From contig NC_020516.1 in NCBI RefSeq assembly GCF_000349945.1, forward strand, positions 1,178,001 to 1,242,000: 64,000 bases of DNA, written 5' to 3'. A model generated the notes under the pieces. That model saw only the letters and a list, made by a program, of their open reading frames with translations, was not told the origin of the DNA and searched no databases. This document shows positions 52,408-60,934 of the stretch, in pieces. The translations under genes and the position numbers were made by a program. The first letter of the stretch is position 1. The number at the start of each line of letters is the position of its first letter. This stretch comes from Azoarcus sp. KH32C (GTDB taxonomy: Bacteria; Pseudomonadota; Gammaproteobacteria; Burkholderiales; Rhodocyclaceae).

Positions 52408-53841
52408 ATGTCGTCCTCGCAGGCTGCCTCGAGCAGCATTCAGAATCGTTCCCCGTTTGTCGTCACCGTTCGAACCGACGTCACGCTGAACCGCCGCTTC
52501 TCGTTCACCGACCGAAAAAAGGCTCAGACCTACGTCGAAGCCCTCGCGGACCGCGGCATCAAGGCTCGCCTCACGCAGCTCGAAACGTCGTTCCAGTTGC
52601 GCGTGCGCAGGAAAGGCGTTCCCGAGCAGTTCATCACCTTCGATACCTTCGAGGCGGCCGAGCAAACGCGCCTCCATATTGAAGCGCAACTGTCGGTGAG
52701 CGTCGTGCGTGACTACTCCGTCGCGACGAAGACGACACTGCGCGACCTCCTCGAGCGCTACCTTGAGCAGGTCGTTCCCTCCCACAAAGGCGCCAGCATC
52801 GAGCGCACCCGCATCCGGCGACTGCTACGCGAGGAGGCTTTCGTCGACAAGAAACTCGCGGCGCTCACGACCGAAGACCTGCAGGACTTCATCACCGACC
52901 GCCTCACCGAGGTGGCGCCCGCCACCGTCGACCGCGAACTCGACATGATTTCGCAGACGCTGAACTACGCGGACGACGTGTGGAAAATCGCTCCCGTGGA
53001 AAGCCCGTTCAAGGGGCTGCGGCGGCCGAAATACTTCAATGAGCGCGATCGGCGCCTGGCGCCGAGCGAGGAGAAGGAGCTGCTCGAGGCGGCGCGCGCG
53101 GATGAGAATCCGTATGTCGAGCCCGCCATCGTGCTGGCGCTCGAGACGGCGATGCGCCGTAGCGAGCTCCTGGGACTTGCCGCGGCCGACATCAACTTCG
53201 AGTTGCGCTATGCATTCCTGCGCGACACCAAAAACGGTCGCAGTCGCAAGGTGCCGCTCAGCATGCGCGCGCTGCAAGTCATCCGCGCGTTGCTTGCGCT
53301 GCAGAACCTGTCCGAGAATGACGACAGCACGACCTTGCTGCTCCCCCTCACGCCCAACGCCTTGAAAAAGGCGTTCTTCAACCGGGTCATTCCCAAGAGC
53401 AGGGTCGTGGATTTCCACTTTCACGACCTGCGGCACGAGGCCATCTCGCGCCTGGCGGAGTCCGAACGCTTCGGACTCCTCGAGCTCCAGGCCATTTCAG
53501 GCCATCGCGACGTGCGCATGCTGCAGCGCTACGCCCACCTATGCGCGGGCAGTCTTGCCACCAAGATGGACGAAGTTCGGGGCTCGACGACGGAATACAC
53601 CCACCGCGGGCGCCGCCGAACTGTCTTCAAGCCCGAAGAAATTGCTCGCTCGCTGCCGCCAGCCGGGTCCGGCACGACCCCGGTGACTCCTGCCCCAGTC
53701 GCCGAGGTGCAGGCTGCGCCGGAGACAGTGTCCACGGCGGTGACCCCGACCATTCGTACTCCATCACCGGCCGCGCGAGCGCCTGCTGCGAACGTCATCG
53801 ATTTTCGCGCCGCAGTGCTGCGCCGTGCTGCCTGCGCCTGA
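52408..53841 (+). CDS. tyrosine recombinase (phage-type integrase)
   Basis: 477 residues. N-terminal arm-binding and SAM-like domains (about 30-215) precede a catalytic domain with Arg near 250 (ETAMRRSELLGL), HDLRHEA near 338 (His and Arg), GHRD near 366 and Tyr near 374 (MLQRYAHL). A Pro/Ala/Val-rich C-terminal tail of ~85 residues is unusual. ATG 52408 is preferred over an earlier in-frame ATG in the tRNA flank. The gene directly downstream of a tRNA on the same strand is typical of integrases that use that tRNA as attB. Confidence 0.9.
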   Translation: MSSSQAASSSIQNRSPFVVTVRTDVTLNRRFSFTDRKKAQTYVEALADRGIKARLTQLETSFQLRVRRKGVPEQFITFDTFEAAEQTRLHIEAQLSVSVVRDYSVATKTTLRDLLERYLEQVVPSHKGASIERTRIRRLLREEAFVDKKLAALTTEDLQDFITDRLTEVAPATVDRELDMISQTLNYADDVWKIAPVESPFKGLRRPKYFNERDRRLAPSEEKELLEAARADENPYVEPAIVLALETAMRRSELLGLAAADINFELRYAFLRDTKNGRSRKVPLSMRALQVIRALLALQNLSENDDSTTLLLPLTPNALKKAFFNRVIPKSRVVDFHFHDLRHEAISRLAESERFGLLELQAISGHRDVRMLQRYAHLCAGSLATKMDEVRGSTTEYTHRGRRRTVFKPEEIARSLPPAGSGTTPVTPAPVAEVQAAPETVSTAVTPTIRTPSPAARAPAANVIDFRAAVLRRAACA

Positions 53842-53849
53842 CGTGACAA

Positions 53850-53877
53850 GCCCCCGCGACATACGGTCTGCGGGGGC
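53850..53877 (+). terminator. hairpin after the integrase gene
   Basis: GCCCCCGC and GCGGGGGC enclose a 12-base loop; no U tract follows. It may end the integrase transcript weakly. Confidence 0.5.
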
Positions 53878-53942
53878 AGGATCGATGATCGATGGTGGGT
53901 TGAGGAAAAATCGCGCTGTTGCGGGCGACTGGAGGAAAGAGG

Positions 53943-54107
53943 ATGAAAAACATGCGGCATGGGGGTACGTCCGACGCTATACCCGTTAACCGCCCAGCCT
54001 CGGCTCTGCCGGACGCGGTGCGGGATCTGGCAGATCTGCTTGCTGAGATCGCGGCGCATCAGATCCGCGAGAAGCCAACGGAGAAGAAGGAAGGGAGCAA
54101 AAAATGA
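53943..54107 (+). CDS. 54-residue protein coupled to the serine recombinase
   Basis: A small frame behind GGAGGAAAGAGG, overlapping the recombinase start as ATGA. The product has a helical middle (LPDAVRDLADLLAEIAAHQI) and a basic tail. Such small genes before large serine recombinases are common, but I recognise no family. A helper or directionality role is conceivable. Confidence 0.65.
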   Translation: MKNMRHGGTSDAIPVNRPASALPDAVRDLADLLAEIAAHQIREKPTEKKEGSKK

Positions 54108-55840
54108 AGGAGCGTGTTGCCATTTATGCCCGGTATTCCGATGACCAGCAGCGCCCAACGTCGGTGGACGACCAGATTCGGCGCTGCCGGGAGCTGGCCA
54201 AGCAGCATGGTTTGACGCTCGACAACGTGTTGGTATTCGAGGACGCTGCCATTACCGGGAAGGCCAAGGGCGAGGCGCGCCGAAAAGGATTTCAGGCACT
54301 GCTGGAGGCGTGGGATGCGCATGCGTTCTCGGTGCTGCTGGTCGACGAGTTCTCGCGCCTGTCGCGCGACGCTGTGACCCAGGCGCAACTCGCACGGCGC
54401 CTCGAAGCCAATCAGCGCGTGCGGATGCTGACGGCCAATGGCATCGACACGGGGCGACCCAACTGGCAGCTGCTCCTCGGACTCGAAGGCATCGTCGCGC
54501 AGCAGGCCGGGCGCGACACCAAGCACCGCGTCGTGCGCGGGATGATGGGACAACTCGAGCGCGGGTACATGATTGCCGCGCCCGCCTATGGCTACTCGCT
54601 CAGGCGTGAGCTCGATGCGGCGGGCAACCACCTGGGGTCGCACTGGGTCATCGACGAGCAGGCTGCCGCGGTCGTGCGCGATATCTTTGCATGGCGCGCG
54701 CAGGGGCAGTCCATGCACGAAATCGCGCGACAACTCAACGCCTCCGCGATACCGACCTGCCATCGGAGCCGCAAGAACGAGGCCGACTACTGGCGGCCCT
54801 CCCGCATCCGTAACGTCCTGTCCAACCGCATCTACAAGGGCGAGTTCGTCTGGAATGGGTCTGGGCGGAGCCGGGCACTGGCGAAGAAGGAGGGGCGTCA
54901 GCTCGAACAGAAGACCTACCAGCGTCCCGGCCTGCGTTTGGTAAGCGATGACGTCTGGGACCGCTGCAATGGCAAGACCGTCAGCCGATCGGGCTACGGA
55001 GGAGGCAAGCATGCGTTGGCGGGGCTCGTGAGCTGTGGATGTTGTGGTGGTACGCTTGTCTTGACTAGCCTCGCGCGCTGCCGCTCGCTCTACTGTGCAA
55101 GTTGTATGGTCGCTAAATGCGTGGATGACCAACGGGCGCGGCTGTCGAGCACGGTCGCTGCGGCTGGTGTTCAGGTGCTTCTGCTTGAGGCGGCGCGCTT
55201 CTTCCTGACACCTGAGTTTGTTTCCGCGTTCAAGAATTTGCTACGGGCACGGCTCGACGGAGGGGGCGAGGCCGAACTCAAAGCTGCGCGCGTGGAGCTT
55301 GCGCGCCTCGAACGTATTCAGGAGCGACTGTCGAGGGTATTGGCGACGAGCGAGGAGGATGACCCCGTTCTAATGGCCCGTTATGCAGAGGCGCGCGAGG
55401 GCGTCCGCTCGCAGAAGCTGCGTGTGGACGAACTCGTTGCGGGGGAGCAGGCGGTCGACCGAGCGGTAATCGAGGCACAGTTGCAGGTTGACCCCGCCGT
55501 CGTCCTCGACGGCCTGTTCGATTCCGACGTTGCGCCGGCCCGAGTGCGCTCCGTGTTGGCGCGCCTCTTTCCTGAAATCGTATTTGAGGGCAAGCGCAGC
55601 AAGTACACGTCGATTTTTCGGGTGCAGTTCGCGCCGGGGGCCGCACTCGCCATCGCAGCGGTGACGCCCGGTGTTGACGAAAATTCGGTTGAACGCCGGT
55701 TCGTACTTGCCTATTCGCCAGCAAGGCGGGGAGGGGAGGCTAAGTGGCACGTCGACATTCTGCCCGAAACCCGGGCAGACCGCGGGGCAACGGTGGAACT
55801 CGGCCAGGCCAACTTGCCCTCTGTTTCGTTGAATGCCTGA
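54104..55840 (+). CDS. large serine recombinase
   Basis: 578 residues. Resolvase domain (1-145) has the catalytic Ser in YARYSDDQQ and the arginines of LVDEFSRLSRD. A recombinase domain (about 170-290) has GYMIAAPAYGY and NRIYKGEFVW, then a zinc ribbon (CGCCGG, CASC, about 305-330) and a coiled-coil region (about 385-450). It catalyses site-specific integration or excision through a serine-DNA intermediate. It may be a second mobile unit inside the tRNA island. Catalytic residues are intact. Confidence 0.9.
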   Translation: MKERVAIYARYSDDQQRPTSVDDQIRRCRELAKQHGLTLDNVLVFEDAAITGKAKGEARRKGFQALLEAWDAHAFSVLLVDEFSRLSRDAVTQAQLARRLEANQRVRMLTANGIDTGRPNWQLLLGLEGIVAQQAGRDTKHRVVRGMMGQLERGYMIAAPAYGYSLRRELDAAGNHLGSHWVIDEQAAAVVRDIFAWRAQGQSMHEIARQLNASAIPTCHRSRKNEADYWRPSRIRNVLSNRIYKGEFVWNGSGRSRALAKKEGRQLEQKTYQRPGLRLVSDDVWDRCNGKTVSRSGYGGGKHALAGLVSCGCCGGTLVLTSLARCRSLYCASCMVAKCVDDQRARLSSTVAAAGVQVLLLEAARFFLTPEFVSAFKNLLRARLDGGGEAELKAARVELARLERIQERLSRVLATSEEDDPVLMARYAEAREGVRSQKLRVDELVAGEQAVDRAVIEAQLQVDPAVVLDGLFDSDVAPARVRSVLARLFPEIVFEGKRSKYTSIFRVQFAPGAALAIAAVTPGVDENSVERRFVLAYSPARRGGEAKWHVDILPETRADRGATVELGQANLPSVSLNA

Positions 55841-56174
55841 CGCTTAGGAAAACGTAACGTCCTGAGCAATGGTGGCACGTAGCCCGCAGGTAATTCAGGA
55901 ACCGCTCCCCAATCGGTCGTTCATCAGTTTCGAGCGCGGACCGATCGTAGGTGAGGTTAGTTAGCGCGTGTCCCGAGTCGGGACAAAGATGCGGCCACGT
56001 CGGAGGACTGTTGTGACGCAATACCGTAAGCCTTCCCCGATGTCTCATTACGTGTTGGAAGCTAATCCGCAAAGCCGGTGCAAGCGCTCTGCGTGGGAAT
56101 GGTGAGTCCGAGCCAGTCGGCAAAGTGCCATCTCCACCTACCTGAGCGATGAGCGCTTGGGCGAGAAATGTTGC
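55841..56174. other. 334-base region between convergent recombinase and helicase genes
   Basis: No gene recognised. It contains a perfect palindrome GTCCCGA-G-TCGGGAC at 55970-55984, which may be a recombinase site or a stem-loop. Without a second attachment sequence this cannot be decided. Confidence 0.4.
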
Positions 56175-58913
56175 CTAGGTCATCCACTCCTGCGGCTTGG
56201 CCGCGCATTCCGGGCAGGCCGGCTGGAGACTGCTTTTCATTTTCCAGATATCGTGAATTTCCCGGTAGGTGGTTGCAGCCCTATGCCCGCAGAGTGGGCA
56301 TAGGGCTAATGACATTGGCGAAAAGCGTGGCGCGGCGCGGTTGATCTCCCCGACCAGCTCTGGCGCAATACCGAGGGACTCGCTCAGACGCGGCGAAATG
56401 ACCACTCCGTGCAGCTGCGCCCGCAGATCGTCCCAGCGGCCGCGCAGGACCTCCCAGTTCTTCTCGTCGTAGGTCCCCTTGAACACCACCGGGCGCACGA
56501 GGATGCGCGGCAACGCGTCCGCTGGGCAATCCAGGGGGGATTCCTCCAGCTTAGCTTCCCACAGACTGCCAACGCGGTCGACTCGGCCGATTTGCTGCTC
56601 CACGACCCCGGGGTTCCATTCGGGATGAAGCAACACGACGGTCTTGCAGGCCTTATGCAGATTGAGCCCCTCTCGCCCGACCACCGACTGAGCGACCAGG
56701 ACGCGGGGATTGCTGTAGGGGCGATTGAATGCAAGTTGCAGCAGTCGCCGGGTCTCGGGTTTCGTGCCGCCGTACATGAGGCGGGCAAAGCCGCCTTCGG
56801 GACGGTTGAATTCATCCTCAAGGCGGGTTTGCAGAATCGTCCACAGATTGGCGGCCTCCCATGCGTCAAGCAGACCGTTGCCGTCCTCATCGCCCTCGCC
56901 ACGCTCGCAGACCGCATCGATGAGTTCGGCAAAAGCCGCTGATATGTTCTGTGCAGGTGCGTCGTTCAGCCCAGTACCAGTGATCTCATCCATGACCCGG
57001 GTGACCAGCGCGAGCGGGCTTTCACCCCGGCCCGCGTGCTGTTCGTTTGCTCGTCGGAAGGCTTCGAAGATCTGTCTTGGTTTGCCTTGCGGCGGCAGGC
57101 CGGCATCGAGAAGTCCTAACAGTCCGGAACGACGTTCCCGGCGACGGTTCTCAAGTTCGCGGTACTGGCGCTCCAGCTGCAGATCAAGAGCGGCACGGTC
57201 CAGCTCGCCCGCGCGCCCCAATTGCCGATGGGCGGCCTGCAGTGCCGGCCATTCATCCTCGTGCACCTTGGCCTGCGCCCACTGGCCGCCAGCATCCAGC
57301 GTGCGTAGCATCTCCCTGGCATTGAGCAAGGTCACCAGAGCTTGCAGAGGCAGTGTGAAACGGCCGAACACCAGCACCTTCTCACCACTCCGGGTTACTT
57401 CTTCGATAGCGTCGACCGCAGCCAGCAGAGCCGGATGTTCATGCAGCGGATCACCGGTGTCGGAAAAAGCACTGGAGATGACTTCCCGCCACCAGGCGGA
57501 TCGTTGCAGACGTTTGTCGGCAAGCGATAGATGGGTCGCGTCCATGGCGTCTCCGTCCAATGCCAGTTGCCGCTCGTCCAGTTTGGCATCGCGCCTGACA
57601 TGGTCGAGCAGCGAGGCGATGCCGTGCCCGCTGCCCATGGTCAGGCGTAGTCGCTTGGAAAAACTGTCGTCGGCTTGATGCGAGACGATGGACAAGGCCT
57701 CGGCTGCGCACACGGCTTGTCGCCAGGCGGGGCTGAGCCTGAGGGTATCGACTATCACTTCCCGCTCCTGCCGATACGCATGGATAGGCAGCCCACTACG
57801 TTTGGCAAAAGCTGCTACGCAAGGCGCTTCGCGCTTGTCGCGGCGCAGCAGGTAGGATGATAGCACCTCCTGGAAGCGAGCTGCCACACGCTGATATGCC
57901 TCCCGCACCTCAGATTTGCCTGGGCATTGACGCACCCGGGCACTGGCGCTGGCGTAGTGTTCAAAAATATCGCCGTCCGCGCCGGACAGGCTCGACGCAT
58001 CGACGCCAATGCGCTCGAGCGTCTGATGCCACTGACTGACATCTAGCTCGACCGGCGTTGCCGTCATGGCCAGACGTCGCGCCTCATCGCTCACCAGCAC
58101 CACCCCGTCGAGCATGCGCGACAGGCCGCTTTCATCGCCGCGACTCTTGTGGGCCTCGTCGATGATTACCAGATCGAATACACCGAGGCCGAGGCCAACG
58201 GCACGTTCAAGCCACGGCCGCAGGTTCTCGCCGCGGCGATATTGGGCGCCGTCCAGCGCAGCAGGCCATGGGGTTTGCTCAGCCAGTTCGCAAATGATGC
58301 GGGACGCCGGACTGGAGCGAGGCAAGCGGTGGATAGCCTCGGCGACACCTTTGGCCATGCCCTGCACCCATGTATCGTCCAGTTTTTTGTGCTCGACAAA
58401 GTTGCGTGGAAAACGTCCGTCGCTGAGTTTCCGCCAGTGGGCATAGAGCGTCGGCAATACCGCCCAGCGCCACGAACGACTTCCCTCGCTCAGGCGCCAG
58501 TTGGTAAAGGCGTGTGAAAGCAACACTACTTCATGGTCAAACCAGGGCTCTTTCAACGGCCTATCCGGTGCCCACGCAGCAAGGTATTGCTCCAGGCTGC
58601 GCAGCAACTCCGGCACCTCGACGCCACCGTCCCTGAGTTCGTCCCGCCACTGGAAGCCCAGTCCCGGTGGCACGAGGATCGCTACCCGCCCGCCCGCTTC
58701 TACGACGCTGCGGGCCAGGGCCACCGCGATGCGGGTCTTGCCCATGCCCACCTCGTCGGCAATGACCACGCCGTTGGCCGGCAGCCGGGCTCTGATTCCC
58801 CTCAGGCTCGCGCATTGGCCTTCGTTAAGTGGCCAGTTGGGTAGTCCCCTTGAGTCAGCGAGGGTTTCGAGCACCCGACCGGCGGCCTCCCAGCCCCGAA
58901 AATTCTGCTTCAT
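56175..58913 (-). CDS. SNF2-type helicase with C-terminal zinc ribbon
   Basis: 912 residues, SF2 helicase. Motif I is IADEVGMGKT (51-60), motif II DEAH (252-255), motif III TATP (284-287), motif V GREGLNLHKA and motif VI QQIGRVDRVG (773-782). A long insert (about 400-700) between the two RecA-like lobes holds charged helices. The C-terminus has two CxxC pairs, CPLC (872-875) and CPEC (900-903), a likely zinc ribbon. The motif pattern fits the SNF2/RapA group, which move along double-stranded DNA. ATG 58913 overlaps the PLD stop as ATGA. It may be the motor of a defence or repair system with its two partners. Confidence 0.85.
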   Translation of the reverse strand: MKQNFRGWEAAGRVLETLADSRGLPNWPLNEGQCASLRGIRARLPANGVVIADEVGMGKTRIAVALARSVVEAGGRVAILVPPGLGFQWRDELRDGGVEVPELLRSLEQYLAAWAPDRPLKEPWFDHEVVLLSHAFTNWRLSEGSRSWRWAVLPTLYAHWRKLSDGRFPRNFVEHKKLDDTWVQGMAKGVAEAIHRLPRSSPASRIICELAEQTPWPAALDGAQYRRGENLRPWLERAVGLGLGVFDLVIIDEAHKSRGDESGLSRMLDGVVLVSDEARRLAMTATPVELDVSQWHQTLERIGVDASSLSGADGDIFEHYASASARVRQCPGKSEVREAYQRVAARFQEVLSSYLLRRDKREAPCVAAFAKRSGLPIHAYRQEREVIVDTLRLSPAWRQAVCAAEALSIVSHQADDSFSKRLRLTMGSGHGIASLLDHVRRDAKLDERQLALDGDAMDATHLSLADKRLQRSAWWREVISSAFSDTGDPLHEHPALLAAVDAIEEVTRSGEKVLVFGRFTLPLQALVTLLNAREMLRTLDAGGQWAQAKVHEDEWPALQAAHRQLGRAGELDRAALDLQLERQYRELENRRRERRSGLLGLLDAGLPPQGKPRQIFEAFRRANEQHAGRGESPLALVTRVMDEITGTGLNDAPAQNISAAFAELIDAVCERGEGDEDGNGLLDAWEAANLWTILQTRLEDEFNRPEGGFARLMYGGTKPETRRLLQLAFNRPYSNPRVLVAQSVVGREGLNLHKACKTVVLLHPEWNPGVVEQQIGRVDRVGSLWEAKLEESPLDCPADALPRILVRPVVFKGTYDEKNWEVLRGRWDDLRAQLHGVVISPRLSESLGIAPELVGEINRAAPRFSPMSLALCPLCGHRAATTYREIHDIWKMKSSLQPACPECAAKPQEWMT

Positions 58914-60934
58914 TGCTTGCCCCCGCCGATCGACGACAAATCTCCCGTGTTCCACTTTTCCTCGACACGATCCAGCACTGATTCGTAGGCCCTGCTTTCT
59001 TCCGATTTCGTCTGCGCCTCCGCAAAATCGGGCCGAAATGCCGCGATTCGCAGCGGACTTAGCGGGTTGAGATCCAGCGTCTGGAAGTAGGTCACCACCG
59101 GGCTGTCGGCAATCTGAGCCAGGGTCTGCTCCAGGCGGGCGCACCAAGCCGGCCAGTCGGCGCGGGCAATCGTGGTTTGCTTGGCTGCAATGTTTTCAAT
59201 CAATTCCATCATCTGCCGCACCGGGTAGCCCGTCACGCCACCGGACGACGCAGTGCCGCCCCCCGCAGCCGGATCGTTGCTCTCGGCATCATCCGGCGCC
59301 GCCGCGTCCTCATTGGGTGCTGCTGGAAAACCGACCAACGCCCACCAAGCCTCATCGAAATCCAGCGCCTCCAGTTCGGTCGCAGCGAGGCGCCCAAACT
59401 CGTCCATTACCGGCACTAAGCATTCGCGCGCACGGCCGGCGTGCTGCCAGCACAGGCGCACCTGGCGCGGCTTGTGCCCTAGCCACCGAAAGCCTTCCGG
59501 TACTCGTGCATACGGATTGCCCGAAACATCGAGCACCGAAACATCCGGTTCCAGCGGCGCTGCCGCCTGCAGCACGCCGCCAATCTCGGCGGGGATCCAG
59601 GTCAGCCAAGCCACTGGCGGGGCAAGGAATGCATCACCCGCTAGTGGCATGGCCGCGCCTACGCCCAGGACGGCATTAGGCGCGAATTTGATGTCCCACT
59701 GAAGTGGCAGCAGGTTAGTGACGACATTCCGCGGGTCTCGCTTGGCCTGTTGATTCCATTCCAACCCCTCGGGCGCGAAGATCACACCAGCCTCGAGGTT
59801 CCCGCCGTAGGGCGACATCGTGTTGCAGAGGCCAGGTTCGGTGAGGTTGCCTGAGCCCAAGTAAACCCAAGCGCTGTTGCACGCGGCGGAATTGTCCTGC
59901 GAGCAGGCACTGAAAATAAACTTGGCGTGGAGCGAGCGCTGCGAATGGGGCCCGAACACCGTCTCCATCCGTGCGGCCGGACGCACTGACCAGCCTTCGT
60001 CGAGCATAGCTGCAACCGTACCGGCGCCGGCCACGGCTTGGCAGGCCGCCGGATTGACGAAGACATCGATCTCGGTAGACGTCTTGCTGAGTAGCCCGGC
60101 AAGACGAAGTCGCTCGACGATCGCCTTCAGTACGGCCGGCACGGCGCCGCTTGGGGGCGCGGATGCCCCTTCAAAGAAGCCTGACCCCATCGCCAAGTAG
60201 TTGCGTCGTCTTCCGCCTGCAAGCCCCTGCACACGCGGCACTAGCTGTTCAAGCAGCGCTTGGTGTCGATTGTCGACAAACCTCGGCTGCTGGCCGGCGC
60301 AGGCCGCGCAGCGAGCCACCCAGCCAGCTAGGGCCGCGCGGGTCACTACGGTTTCACGGCAAAGCAGCTCCTGTCCCGCATCCAGCAGACGCAGATCGAA
60401 CAGGCTGTGGAGAAATTCCAGCATTGACCAAGCGGCCTTCACATCGGCACAGCGCTGTTGCACGTCCTCGTTGTCAGCAGAGTAGTCGGGGTCGACCTCG
60501 TCCGAGCTGACTTCGATGCACCAAGCCAGATCTAGGCTCTCTTCGACGGTCTGACGAGTCCAGTTGCCGGTGGACACGATTAGCCGCAGTCGCCAGCGGC
60601 CATCGCCTGATTCGTGGCGAAAGCCCAGCAGGGCGACCTTGGCGTGCAGCAGCCGGAACGGCGGCTGTGCAGGCCCTTGCAAGGGCAGATGGGCGAGGCC
60701 GGGCACTTCTACGGGCCCGATGGCCGGACACCCGGGATCGAGCAACAAGGCCAGCGACACCTGCCCGCGATGGGCGCGCTGCCCCACCGTCTCGCGGGTG
60801 AAACGCTCCATGGCTTCGTTCAAAAAAGCCGGATCGGCCGAATAGCCACACATCCAGCCAAAAGCACCGCGGTATTCAGTAGGCGCGTCGAAATGCTGGA
60901 TTAGCGACAAGGGACCCAGGGTTCCATCAGCCAT
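58910..60934 (-). CDS. PLD-superfamily protein, Tdp1-like arrangement
   Basis: 674 residues with two half-sites. The first has H97, K99 and N124 (HAK then STGNW), the second H336, K338 and N363 (HAK then GSGN). Both have 27 residues between His and Asn, and Glu/Gly follow in GGNLEAGVIF. Tyrosyl-DNA phosphodiesterase has the same duplicated H-x-K...N layout with a SNL-type loop and a later ELG motif, so this may be a Tdp1-like phosphodiesterase or nuclease. Asp/Glu-rich linkers lie near residues 545-575. The start at 60934 has GAGGAG seven bases upstream; an earlier ATG at 60949 does not. Confidence 0.82.
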   Translation of the reverse strand: MADGTLGPLSLIQHFDAPTEYRGAFGWMCGYSADPAFLNEAMERFTRETVGQRAHRGQVSLALLLDPGCPAIGPVEVPGLAHLPLQGPAQPPFRLLHAKVALLGFRHESGDGRWRLRLIVSTGNWTRQTVEESLDLAWCIEVSSDEVDPDYSADNEDVQQRCADVKAAWSMLEFLHSLFDLRLLDAGQELLCRETVVTRAALAGWVARCAACAGQQPRFVDNRHQALLEQLVPRVQGLAGGRRRNYLAMGSGFFEGASAPPSGAVPAVLKAIVERLRLAGLLSKTSTEIDVFVNPAACQAVAGAGTVAAMLDEGWSVRPAARMETVFGPHSQRSLHAKFIFSACSQDNSAACNSAWVYLGSGNLTEPGLCNTMSPYGGNLEAGVIFAPEGLEWNQQAKRDPRNVVTNLLPLQWDIKFAPNAVLGVGAAMPLAGDAFLAPPVAWLTWIPAEIGGVLQAAAPLEPDVSVLDVSGNPYARVPEGFRWLGHKPRQVRLCWQHAGRARECLVPVMDEFGRLAATELEALDFDEAWWALVGFPAAPNEDAAAPDDAESNDPAAGGGTASSGGVTGYPVRQMMELIENIAAKQTTIARADWPAWCARLEQTLAQIADSPVVTYFQTLDLNPLSPLRIAAFRPDFAEAQTKSEESRAYESVLDRVEEKWNTGDLSSIGGGKQ

